From Tieghemiomyces parasiticus (lineage: Eukaryota > Kickxellomycota > Dimargaritomycetes > Dimargaritales > Dimargaritaceae), in assembly GCA_027575765.1 (NCBI GenBank), contig JANBPT010000385.1:1-39257 (forward strand): DNA of 39,257 bases, read 5' to 3'. Below are positions 9,313 to 19,127 of this stretch, piece after piece. Under the pieces are notes generated by a model. It worked only from the letters and a program-made list of their open reading frames with translations, made no database searches and was not told the origin of the DNA. The translations under genes were made by a program, and so were the position numbers. Numbering within the stretch: the stretch's first letter is position 1; each line of letters opens with the position of its first letter.

Positions 9313-10527
9313 ATGGCAACCCCTACAATTAAATGCCGGGTGGTGATAGCCGACGACTTCCACTCGGTCAGTGCACACCGCCTCCTCGAGATCCCACCGG
9401 AGCTCGCCGACTGGCTTGAGCAGCCATCGACGGGTGAGAGTGGTGCGACCCAGGTCTACGGGTCGGACACCCGGGTCCTGGAGTTGCGCGGCCTGGAAGG
9501 CGACACAGCGGTATTATGCACCCCGGAAGTCACATATGAGATTCGCCAGGTCAACGTGTCAAACTCCCTCCTCATCGTGGGCCCGCGGCAAGACGCTAAC
9601 GCCGCGGTCGAGGTCGCTATGCAACTTGATGACGATGGCGAGGATGCTGGTGCTGTCTGCCTACCAACATTGGAAATCCTAGGGGCCATTGACAGCCACC
9701 TCGAAATCGAGGTTTGTCCGCCGCGACCACACCGGCTCCGGGAAATCCTGCAGGTGACCAGTTACCGGGGCCCGGACTACGAGTCTCTGGTCTTGCAGGA
9801 CGTGCGGCCACCGACCTGGGAAGAAATCCGCGAGCGCGTGCAGATGAGCGATACCCAACTCCAACGCGCCCTCCGCGACGCACCGGCCATCCTCATCGAC
9901 GGGCACTACCGGCTCCTCGAGGGTAACTACCTACGATCCCTTCTGCAACTTATCACCGCTGAATGTACCATCCAGGATATTCCGCTCGACCGGATTCCCG
10001 TCACCGACTGCGCCCGCTATTTGGCAGATCACGACGTAAGTCCAGATCTCCTAGCTCAGGTCCTATGGGCCTTTGCACCAGATACCCACGTCACGTACGA
10101 ACCACGCGGAGTCTACACTCTCGACCCCCGCAAGTACGCCCGGTTCATGGCCCTGCAACTCTTCGAGGCCGAGGCCGACCGGCAGTGGCGGCGTCGCGAT
10201 TTCCTGGGGGCCTGGCGGGCCTTGGTCCCGGAGTGTCTACCACTTGAGTCGGGAGTCCTTGAGGATTTGGCCCTGTCCTTCGTTAACGAGCGAGACCAGC
10301 TGCAGTACCTGCGCTACTTTCCCACGGCGAACCTGCCGGCCGATCCGGTGCATTGTTTCCGGGTACTATTCCAGGCCAAAGAGAAATGGGCTCCGACCGA
10401 GATGTTGCCCTACGTGCGCCATCTCAGTGCTTCTCCCAAGAAACTAGATGCCCTTATCCTTAAGTATTGCCGGTCATCCAAGGTACGTGGCGAGGTAATG
10501 TACTCTAGTCGGGTGCGGACTCATTAG
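9313..10527 (+). CDS. DCC1: Sister chromatid cohesion protein DCC1 (CTF18-RFC subunit)
   Basis: A single-exon gene for 404 aa, the length of human DSCC1 (about 390). DCC1 joins CTF8 and CTF18 in an alternative clamp loader that acts on PCNA at the replication fork and supports cohesion. Family features visible are the N-terminal beta-rich part ending VCPPRPHRLREIL near residue 137, the winged-helix-type segments in the middle (for example LLQLITAECTIQDIPLD), and a C-terminal end with LDALILKYCRSSK, as in other DCC1 proteins. The first ATG of the frame is at 9313; upstream in-frame codons have no ATG and lie in the pyrimidine-rich leader. The gene converges with LTV1. Confidence 0.92.
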   Translation: MATPTIKCRVVIADDFHSVSAHRLLEIPPELADWLEQPSTGESGATQVYGSDTRVLELRGLEGDTAVLCTPEVTYEIRQVNVSNSLLIVGPRQDANAAVEVAMQLDDDGEDAGAVCLPTLEILGAIDSHLEIEVCPPRPHRLREILQVTSYRGPDYESLVLQDVRPPTWEEIRERVQMSDTQLQRALRDAPAILIDGHYRLLEGNYLRSLLQLITAECTIQDIPLDRIPVTDCARYLADHDVSPDLLAQVLWAFAPDTHVTYEPRGVYTLDPRKYARFMALQLFEAEADRQWRRRDFLGAWRALVPECLPLESGVLEDLALSFVNERDQLQYLRYFPTANLPADPVHCFRVLFQAKEKWAPTEMLPYVRHLSASPKKLDALILKYCRSSKVRGEVMYSSRVRTH

Positions 10528-10754
10528 GTGGGGGTCGAAAGTCGGCCTCTATCTGCTGGCAGATTGCGTTCGCCACGGCTTTTGGAAACTGGGCCAAGTT
10601 TAATGGATGGTAAACGTATACAGGAAAATTGATATATATTTTTTTTTGGAAAAATAAGTAAACAAAGGAAGAGCAACGAGCTATGTATGCGAGGTATGAA
10701 TGTGGGGAGCCCGCTGAGATATGAGGAACCGGAGAGTACCAAAGGATCGTAATT

Positions 10755-13432
10755 CTAGAGGGGGATCTGGTAGGCGAAGGGGTTCCGCGTAGCCTGCGTA
10801 TTGACCCTGTCCTGGCGGTAAGAATCCTTGGTGGCCTTCTTCTCCTGGCGGCGGATCTGAGAGACAGGAGAAGACAGAAAGAGAGAGAGGGAGAGTACAA
10901 ACAAATACAACGTCATTAGTTACGGGGATTAGGGCACAGATGACGGCGTCTAATCCTATCTAATTAGATATGTCCACTGTTAGCTCATGCCTACCTTCTT
11001 GAGTTCCTTGGTCGCTTGCTTCCGCTGCTTCTTTTCCTCCGCCGTCTCTTGCTTGGACCGGGGAGCGCCCAAATTGACACCTGGGTGGGTAATGGGTGGG
11101 GTTGTAAGGTCAAATGGAATGTAGGCTAGAATCAATAGGCCGACTAGGGGAAGGCTGGAGAGCTCGGTTGGTCTACCGTGTTCTTTAACCTGGCTACCCA
11201 GTGCCACGGCATTAGCACAATTCCGCTGAACGACCAATTCTACTTACTGGGCTCCTGGTTCTCCTCGTCGTCCTCATCGCTCGCATCTTGGTCCTGCTGA
11301 GTCGCAGCACGGTGGTTGGGCGTCGACGACGGCAGTCCTGTCCGCTGGTTAATCTTGATCCGGCGGCTGGGCGCCTCAGGGATTAGGCTGGGGTGGTTCT
11401 CGAGGTTCGAGTATGTGCTGAGTACGGACTCGCAGTCCCAGTTATCGTACTTCTTGGCATGGTCAACGCAGTGCACAACCTCGTAGCCGGTCTCGCCACG
11501 ACGGCTCCGGCCGGCGTAATGCACAAGGTTAACGATTTCATCGCGCTCGGTAGTATCACGGACCTCGCCACCTTCGCCGTCGGACAAGGTGGTACGGACG
11601 AGAGTGCGCCGCACCGTATCCCACTTATCCACGCCACGCTCACCCTCGACCTTGACCATCATCTTGCGGCCAGCCACTTCGTACTTGTCGAGGAACTGGT
11701 CCAGGATCTCTTCGAAATCATCACGCACGTTGCGTTGACCCATAGCCTCCGAATCGTCATCCTCGTCCGATTCGTCGGTGCTCGCGTAGATTCCTTCGAA
11801 CTGGTCGAACCGCTCGTCCAGGAGAGTAAGGTTCTCGTTACGGAACATGGCTGAGGAGGACATCGAGAATCCCGTGCCGGTGGTGCGGCGGCCGTCATCG
11901 TCGTTCCAGCCACCACTGCCGACGGAACCCGCATCACTGCCGAAGTTGTCGCGGCGCTGATTGGCCCTGGTAAAAGTGAAATCAGTGGTCATGGCGGAAA
12001 ACGCGGTGAAGGGAGGGGGGCACTTGGTGAGTCCCTAGCGATTGGATCTGATGCTGGTTACCAGTTCGGTACCGGCAGTTCCCATCTAGTGCCTCGTTAA
12101 TCCGATGCCAGTAGCCTTTCACCGGGATGCAATACTTACTGCTTGACACGCCACAGGAAATCTTGCTCCTCGTTGTCAGCGTCGTGCGTCTCCTCATCAC
12201 GCTCGTACTCGATGTCGCCCTCGGCGTTAAGCATGTCGAAGAAATCCTGGTCAACGTCAGCCTTGGTACACTGCTCGTCATCGAGGGCATAGATGGCCTC
12301 GCGCACCTCATGGTCATATTCGAGAAGGAGACCTAAAGGTAACGGAAAGGTGATAGAAATAACAGTGAGGTGTTCAGAAGGTAAGCCGCGTGGTGGTTGA
12401 CGAGCGTAACTAGCTTCAGAGGCTGCTAAATAAAATACAGGTACTTCAAACGGAGCCACCTAGCCCTCCAGCTTGTCGAAACTTACCCTTGGGGTACGCC
12501 TCCTGGTTGAGAATACCCACTGGCATTTGGACCCGAGAGGGCAGGGCCTCCTCGGGAAGGACCAGCCCCTCTGAAGGACCCGCCTGATAGTTGGAGCGAT
12601 ACAGTATTGTTTAAAAAAAGTGTAAGGAGACAGGGGGCGTGGGTTAATGCTGGAACATATAAATTTTGACGGGAAGCACGGTTGCCGCACGTTAGCCCTT
12701 GCTCGTAGCCTAAAACTCACCTCTGGCGCGTCACCCTTCAGCGCGAATCCCGTACGGCGGCTACTCTCGGTTGGGGCGGCGCGGCTACCTGGGCCCGTGT
12801 ACACGGCGCCGGGCTCCGTGCTCATAACCTTGAGATGCTTCATGTAGTCGTATTCAGTGTCGTCATAATAAATGCCGTGCAGGGCGGCCTGGCCGACGCG
12901 ACTAGAGTGGGGGGGGGTCCAAAGGGAACGCGGGTTAAGGGATTCAATAAGGTTAGGCTTCAGCTGGTAGACAGTATGCCTTAGAGAGCCAGTGGATGGT
13001 CAGGTCCGGTCAAGCTTGTAATCGAGAACGGCTGCATCTATAGCCCAGAAATAATATGACACCGGCCCAAGTAATTTCTCTTCTTTCAAAAACCTACCTG
13101 GCAGCGGCATCCTCGAACTTCTTCGGATAAGTATTCTCGGGTTCCTGTGTAATGGTGATGGTCGTAGATCAGGTTGAAGAGATGACGTTAGTTGAGGGAG
13201 AGTGAATCCTTGCTCAGATATAGCTTCATCTGCCTGGGCATTTGTGAAGACAGAATATCCAGTGTAGGCTCTCATCAATACTACATACTTGGGTCTCGGC
13301 CTTGTTCTTGTTGACCTCGACCAGCACACGCTGGGAACTCTCGGGGTCGACGACCAGCGGGTCGTGCTGCGACCGATGTAGCAGCTGGAATACCCGGGCC
13401 TCATTGCGTTCGATAAAAGGCTTCTTGACCAT
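10755..13432 (-). CDS. LTV1: 40S ribosome biogenesis factor LTV1, 8 exons
   Basis: LTV1 is an assembly and export factor on pre-40S particles (with Enp1 and Rps3) that leaves in the cytoplasm after CK1 phosphorylation. Exons (minus): 13289-13432, 13098-13144, 12721-12901, 12487-12583, 12140-12332, 11248-11966, 10995-11080, 10755-10856. All phases agree and the product is 522 aa. The N terminus MVKKPFIERNEARVFQLLHR and HGIYYDDTEYDYMKHL are family hallmarks. An acidic central part contains DESDEDDDSE, and the helix DDFEEILDQFLDKYE is conserved. The last two exons are the basic C-terminal helix (EEKKQRKQATKELKK, then RRQEKKATKD). It is the most intron-rich gene of the window; introns are 137-196 bases. 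An acceptor at 12584 gives the only in-frame fourth exon with full conservation. Confidence 0.95.
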
Positions 13433-14721
13433 AGTGATACGTATAGAGTGTGCGAATGAGATGTAATTGTGATACGTGAGGTGAAGGTGGGCTGCAGAGG
13501 CGGTATTGGTTGCAGTGAAGAAATGCCGTGTCTCGGGTTTGGGCTAGAATGGGGGCGATTGGTTAGTAAAACCAGAAGAGGCAATGAGCGAACGGAGGTA
13601 CTGGTCACCTTCACATGAGCGGAATCTGGAATGCCTCGGGCTACTACAATGCAGTCCACTTTTTTTTTAGTTTATGGTCGAGCACCACTATTTCCGTGGC
13701 AGGGCCAGGATAATGAGGCTGGACTTCGAAACGCCATGGTAGGATGGTTTTAACTCAAGGAGTTAACCGATCACGTGATAAATTCTGACTGGTTTCTCAC
13801 TACACTGGCCTTTTGTCAATAGGGCAAACCCTATCGATGGTGAGGATGGGTTGGCAGTTCATTTTTGGAAACGAAGTCAGGTATAGTTAACTTGTAAAGA
13901 AACTGACCCGTAGATCCACGGAGGGAGCGGCGGATATACCATAGCTATTCTCTGCTCAACGTAGAGAGAACTACGTCTAGGGCAGAACAAGGATAGAAAA
14001 AGGGACCTTCTGCCCTCAAAAAAATACTCTCCCGCGGGGAATATCCCACAAGTGTGAACCACTCCCATATTTTTTGTAAAACCGATTGGCTCCCCGTACC
14101 GTCCGATTTCCACATATCTGCTAGGTCGTGTTGCTCGGGGTACCTTTGCCACTCCCAATCCTTCACGGGGTTGTGTTGAGCATGGCTGTGTCCTTTGTTC
14201 ATTGTACATTCCCAAAACCGTACTTTGGACCGCGGCGTTGGGGAATCTAACGATTCCTCTGCGTTGGAGGAGCGTCAAAACCTGGTGGAAAGTAGCGGGC
14301 CCATTCGGGCCTACCCCGTGCCTCGCCCACGTAAGGCCACAAGTCGATCGGTATTTCTCAGGAAAGCTGAATCAATTGCGGCTTTCAGCGGGGTGCTGGG
14401 ACATATTATCCGTCAGGGTTCAAAACAAAACAAGAGAATGAATAAAGAACTAACAGTTCCTTCCTTCGCACCCATCTTCCTATTCTGACACAGCGAAAAT
14501 ACTGAAGACGCAGTAAAATTTTCTATCGGTAGTAACCAACCTGTCGGCGTTCCCTCAAGGTATCGTATCATCCTGTCAGCGACACAGCATATACATCATC
14601 TACAGTCGACTCTTGGTCAAGGGTAACCCGGCGTATTTCAGTTTCTAGCTTAAACTGCACATCCTAAGCAAGAAAAAAAAAACTCTAACTACTGCTAAAC
14701 CTCGGTTTATTAGACGTCCCA
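13433..14721. other. Intergenic region, LTV1 promoter side and VPS39 3' side
   Basis: No gene is supported in 1.29 kb. Bases next to 13433 should be the LTV1 promoter; bases next to 14721 the VPS39 3' UTR. Composition is more AT-rich than in the genes. Short frames on both strands (133 and 97 codons) overlap each other and match nothing. A small perfect hairpin with 8-bp arms and a TAAC loop sits at 14240-14259. No tRNA, snRNA or 5S signature was found. Confidence 0.55.
14706..14711 (-). terminator. Poly(A) signal AATAAA just after VPS39
   Basis: A minus-strand AATAAA starts 11 bases past the VPS39 stop codon, so the 3' UTR could be very short. A run of A on the plus strand (T on the minus) follows at 14671-14681. 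Confidence 0.5.
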
Positions 14722-17700
14722 TCAGCGTTGGCGACGCTGGTGGCATGAGTAGTGGACCACCACAGGCTCACTAGTGAGTCCCGCGGGCCGGAACCACGCC
14801 GGGGCGATATCATCCTTAGGTAAATCGGACACGGCTGGCTGATCGCGTGGATCGAGGACGAAAACCGTGGACCCGATACGTTTAAGACAAAGTGGGCAGA
14901 CTCGGTCGGAAGTGATGACGACCCGTCGGGCGCGCAGCTGGGACCATTCAGCCTGGACCTGGATCCGTTCAGCAACCATGAGGTTCCGCACAACCCGGCG
15001 GGTCTGCTGGCGGTGGTGAGAGGCGCGAAGGGACTCTTCAAAGAACGGGTACAACTTTTGTAGTGGGAGCGAAGCCGGGACCAGGGGGAGGGCGACAAGT
15101 GGGTCAAGATGGCGGCCGTATCGCGTCATGAGGTCTAGGGCCTGCGTGAGGTAGGGCGAGTCGGTGGGGTCGCCCAGGGCCTTGGATTCCGGCCGTAGGT
15201 AGATACGGAGGAGCGTCAGGTAAATGTCGGCCACGTCGGCCTGGCGGTCGTGACAATAGACCTCGGCCTGCGTGTGGTCGGCCAGCTGGTAGATGATGAT
15301 CTGGAGGGCCTGCTCGTGCCGGCCCATATGGGCCAGAACTAAGGCACGTTCCTGGTGGAGAGCGTCGTCTGGCAGTCGGCTAAGGATGCTCTCCGGGGTG
15401 TAGTATGTGGACGTGCGTAGGAACGCTTGGAGGCGGGTCCGAGCAGGACTGTCGGACGATACCTCAGCGCCCTCGCTATCGGTGGTCTGAGTCACGGCGT
15501 CTAGGTAGAGAAGTGCCAGGCGCTGATCAACGGTGCGGAAGACTCGGTCCAGGACCTGCGGGGCCACAATACTGTTGCTATCACTAACATGGGATGCATC
15601 CCCAGAGTTGTCGGGTGATGAGGAGAACTGTAGGAGGGCCGGGAAATTACCTGTGCTGTGGCCTACGTCGATATGGCGCCGCCGCCGCCCGGTCTCTGTC
15701 GCCCCGCTATCCGCCTCATCGCTCTCCGTTGGTGCCAATTTTTCGGCCGCCTGCTGGGCGCTCAAGGGCACGAGGACGTACGACCGGACAAACTCGAGGT
15801 ACCGCATCGACCACGCGACGCCGAACCGCTCAAGGAACTGAGCGACGCGATCCACAGGCGAGCGAAGGTAGTCGGCAGGGGGTCGATTATCATCGGCAAA
15901 CACCGTGATACCCACGGTCGGATCCCGCTGCATGACCCACCCGGCGTACTCAAACAAAAGGTCCAAGTGCTGTAAGGGTAGTTTCGCGAGGTAGCCCACG
16001 GTAGCGGTGGGACCGGCCAGTGCCGGCGGGACCGGGTGGCGTGGATCTGTACCGGCTTCACGTTCGGTTCGAGTCGCCAACGCGTGAAGCAGCTGTAAGG
16101 CTTTCCGGTGGAGGGCCTTACCGTAGTAGAGGTCGACGAGTTCCTGGTAGCGGCGGTGTCGCAGGAGGAGAGATTCACCGATTTCTACCTCGCAGGCATT
16201 ATTATGAACGCGGACCAAGGGCCCTACCAAACTTGGGTTGGTGAGAAGGTAGGCCTTGAGAAGGGCCGTGTCGACCAGGGCGGCGAGGGGCGCGAGCGGC
16301 ACGGCCACTGGGCCCAGTTGGAAGGGCAGACGCCGGTGAAGAATGGCGTCCAGCGGGGAGAGACCGTCTCCGGGCACAGGCTGCCGTGTTGCAAATGTCA
16401 GCTGGGTCTGTTTGCGGCTGATCGCCTGAGATATCAATCGACGTTGCTCAGTGAGATACCCAACCAGGAGTGCGGTCCGGTCGCGCAGCTGGGCTGTGGC
16501 CGCCGCGGCGGTATCGGCGTCGCCATCGTCGTCGTCCTTGGGATCACCGTGGCTACCTTCGGCATCGACCGGGGGTGGGTCCTGGGTATCCGCCTCCGGC
16601 CGGGAAGGTGGCGGACGGGGCGAGGCCGGAGGAGTCGGACCCTGAAGGTACTCATCGAGTCCCCGAGTGAATAGGTGGACCACGTCGGCGGGAGCCACCT
16701 CTAGGTCCTGGAACAGGCTGAGGGCGGTCTCGAAGTCGTGGCTCCAGAACAGATAGTAAGCATAGAGCAGCTTGATAGCCGGAACGTAGGCGGCCTTGAC
16801 ATCGACCAGGATCCCTTCGCTCTGGTCGACGAAACTGAGGGCCTCCACGTACTCGTGGCGGGCCAGCAGCTGGGCGACCTGGACCTGGTAGGGGAGAGCG
16901 ATGAGCCGCCACACGGTGTGGGCGCCCAAAAGGTAAAGCGCCTTGCCCCCGGTGATGCGTTCGGCCGGAGCGGGCAGGTCAAGCTGCTGGACCAGCGCCG
17001 TGGTGTCCAGGTTGCGTACTTCGACGTGGCGGCCGCTCAGGGCGATTACGTACGGATAGGCGTAGCCGAGGATCAGCGGGCCCACCGTCCACACCATGTC
17101 AGACTTTTGGGATGGGGTCGGGTGGAGGCCCACGCGCAGTGTCTGGCGGTCGCGGTTGACCAGAATTTCATCGTTAGGGAGTTTCGCAACGAGGGCGTCG
17201 GAACCGGCCACAGGTCGGTCAGGGTCATCCGTGCCGCTTGCTCCCAGGGTCATACTACTGAGTACACCGAATCCCATCGACCCCCATTTGCTCAGGTTAT
17301 TGCGGCCGGCCCCGGCCCCGGTGGCGCTGGAGAAGACGGAGGCCCCCGACGACGTGGCGAAGCCAACGGTGTCGGGACCAAGTAACTCGGTGAGCGTACC
17401 AGTAGCTAGAGGGAGCAGGTGATACTCAGCACGACCCAGTCCTAGGCATAGCTGGGTCGCGGTGGCCCAGGCCAGGGTGCGCACGCGGTCGGGCACCGTG
17501 AATTGCTGAACTCCGGCGAACTCGGCGTCTTTCCAGGTAAAAACCAGTAGCCTGCGGCGGACGGCGACGGCCACCCTGCTGACCAAGGTGGGAATGCCCC
17601 CGCCGTCCACCATCTCCACGCCGGTGTGCACAGTCATTCCGGTGGCCCCTTTGGTATTCGGTAGCTGGGTGTTGAGCGCAAACGTTCCCAGGTCGTACAA

Positions 17701-18075
17701 TGTTACGAGGCCGTCGGCCAGCACCACGAGTAGACCAGCCTCCTTGACCAGGTCGAGTTGCTCGATGGCCCGCCGCGTAAACCCTTTCTTGCAGTCGATG
17801 AGTTCCAAGGTGACCTGATCCTGGAACAGGGCCGTGTAGTCGACGGGTTCGACATCGGTCGCGCCGGAGGGTGACGGGGGCTGGTCAAGGACCAGGGGGG
17901 AGAGGGTATCGCTCGGTGGCTGCGCAGACACGGCTGCCGCGGACTCTTTGACAGCGTACACGAGGAGCACGCCCGAGTCGGAACCGACAAGGAGGCGGTC
18001 GCTATAGGCGAGGCTTGCCGTCGCACGAAGTGGTAGCTGCTCCGCCACGGGAAGCACGGCGAAGGCGTCGTGCAT
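14722..18075 (-). CDS. VPS39: HOPS complex subunit VPS39/VAM6
   Basis: A single-exon gene for 1117 aa. VPS39 is the Rab7/Ypt7-binding tether subunit of HOPS, acting in fusion at the vacuole and in vacuole-mitochondria contacts. The start MHDAFAVLPVAEQLPL matches the conserved VPS39 beginning (MHDAF). The ATG at 18075 is preferred because the longer frame upstream begins with GTG. Residues about 15-330 form the CNH (citron homology) beta-propeller. The centre is helical clathrin-type repeats, interrupted by an acidic Pro/Asp-rich insert around residues 480-530 (DDDDGDADTAAAA). The C terminus has the RING-like zinc module (CPLCLKRIGSTVF ... VVHYSCHQ). The related TGF-beta receptor-associated VPS3/TRAP1 shares this layout, but the start motif favours VPS39. 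Confidence 0.93.
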   Translation of the reverse strand: MHDAFAVLPVAEQLPLRATASLAYSDRLLVGSDSGVLLVYAVKESAAAVSAQPPSDTLSPLVLDQPPSPSGATDVEPVDYTALFQDQVTLELIDCKKGFTRRAIEQLDLVKEAGLLVVLADGLVTLYDLGTFALNTQLPNTKGATGMTVHTGVEMVDGGGIPTLVSRVAVAVRRRLLVFTWKDAEFAGVQQFTVPDRVRTLAWATATQLCLGLGRAEYHLLPLATGTLTELLGPDTVGFATSSGASVFSSATGAGAGRNNLSKWGSMGFGVLSSMTLGASGTDDPDRPVAGSDALVAKLPNDEILVNRDRQTLRVGLHPTPSQKSDMVWTVGPLILGYAYPYVIALSGRHVEVRNLDTTALVQQLDLPAPAERITGGKALYLLGAHTVWRLIALPYQVQVAQLLARHEYVEALSFVDQSEGILVDVKAAYVPAIKLLYAYYLFWSHDFETALSLFQDLEVAPADVVHLFTRGLDEYLQGPTPPASPRPPPSRPEADTQDPPPVDAEGSHGDPKDDDDGDADTAAAATAQLRDRTALLVGYLTEQRRLISQAISRKQTQLTFATRQPVPGDGLSPLDAILHRRLPFQLGPVAVPLAPLAALVDTALLKAYLLTNPSLVGPLVRVHNNACEVEIGESLLLRHRRYQELVDLYYGKALHRKALQLLHALATRTEREAGTDPRHPVPPALAGPTATVGYLAKLPLQHLDLLFEYAGWVMQRDPTVGITVFADDNRPPADYLRSPVDRVAQFLERFGVAWSMRYLEFVRSYVLVPLSAQQAAEKLAPTESDEADSGATETGRRRRHIDVGHSTGNFPALLQFSSSPDNSGDASHVSDSNSIVAPQVLDRVFRTVDQRLALLYLDAVTQTTDSEGAEVSSDSPARTRLQAFLRTSTYYTPESILSRLPDDALHQERALVLAHMGRHEQALQIIIYQLADHTQAEVYCHDRQADVADIYLTLLRIYLRPESKALGDPTDSPYLTQALDLMTRYGRHLDPLVALPLVPASLPLQKLYPFFEESLRASHHRQQTRRVVRNLMVAERIQVQAEWSQLRARRVVITSDRVCPLCLKRIGSTVFVLDPRDQPAVSDLPKDDIAPAWFRPAGLTSEPVVVHYSCHQRRQR

Positions 18076-19127
18076 GGTCGGTACGGGCACTGGAGGGGCC
18101 GTGTCAACAGAAATTCCGTACGTTAGACGCGCGGGCACTCAGTGAAACGAACCCGTCGAGGATAGGCGGGGGGCCGGAACGGCGTGTAATTTAGCGGGAT
18201 GCGGGGGGGGGGGGATGTGCAGTGGGCGGTGGCAGGCAGTACTGAAAGGCGATTGCTAGGGCTATGGACGACACGGTGAGCAGAGGAAAGACGGCAATTG
18301 TACTGGCTAGAAAGGGCCGGGTAATAGGGAATAGAGTTTAAGCACCGGCCGAACAGGTGGCGCAGGACCCAATGCGGACGGGTGATGAATGAGAATAGAG
18401 CCCAGGTGGAGCAGCAATTGGGTACAGATGCGACGACCTGTGTAGACAGGCGAACCGAAGAGCGTGGTCGGGAGTTCGAGCAGTGGCTAATGGTCCAATT
18501 GACCCGTCACCCCTGGTCCTCGTTAGTACCTTCTGAATGTATTCATCAAAGGTATCGGGCGACCCCAGCAATTCCCCAGTCACGAAAGGTGCCGCACCAT
18601 GTGCATAGGAAAGCAACCGGTCCAGGTCCTCCTTGGCCCTTTCACCCACATCAAACTCCGCCCAGCAGTGTCCGGAAGGCAGGCCTTTACCAGCGCCGCG
18701 CCATTACCACTCTTACGGCTGGTAGGATATATCGGGCGTTAACCCGTCAGTGTCGACCGAAAGGCCAGCAGGCCCTGTACCAGCACGATGCTATTCACGT
18801 CCAATCCCGCGTTCACCACTGGCGTGCCACGTCAAGCGACAGCCCTTGGCCGGCCAGCCTAAGGGCTTGTCCATCTGCTCCACACGACCGTCATCTCGTC
18901 CCACGCCCGTCCTGCCCTCGACCTCCATCCCCTCGCCCTAATCGCTGCACCGTAGCGACCCGTCCCTCTCCAACTCTTCATGACTCTCTGCCCATTCGTG
19001 CGTCCCTCTACGGCTCCAGTCCTAACCCTGCTCCTCATCGCCCCCCTCCAACCCTGCCTGAATCTCATCCCCTCTTTATTCTGTATACATCCCCCGAGTT
19101 ACCCCGTTTCATCTCGGCACTGGCACG
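18076..19127. other. Divergent promoter region between VPS39 and COPA
   Basis: This 1.05-kb gap separates two divergent trafficking genes. A 12-G run lies at 18203-18214, about 130 bases from the VPS39 start. The 250 bases before the COPA ATG are strongly pyrimidine-rich, a long CT-rich leader. A plus-strand frame of about 250 codons runs through it, but its composition (Pro, Arg, Ser, His) suggests chance. A minus-strand stretch at 18534-18693 reads like protein for about 50 codons without good splice sites; it is discussed as a finding. Confidence 0.5.

Noticed and set aside
13000..13659. Minus-strand frame of about 219 codons over the start of LTV1
   Set aside because: It overlaps the first two LTV1 exons in the wrong frame; the LTV1 exons have strong family matches.
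14150..14490. Possible small nuclear or nucleolar RNA gene
   Set aside because: I looked for U1, U2, U4, U5 and U6 core motifs and for C/D boxes and found no consistent set.
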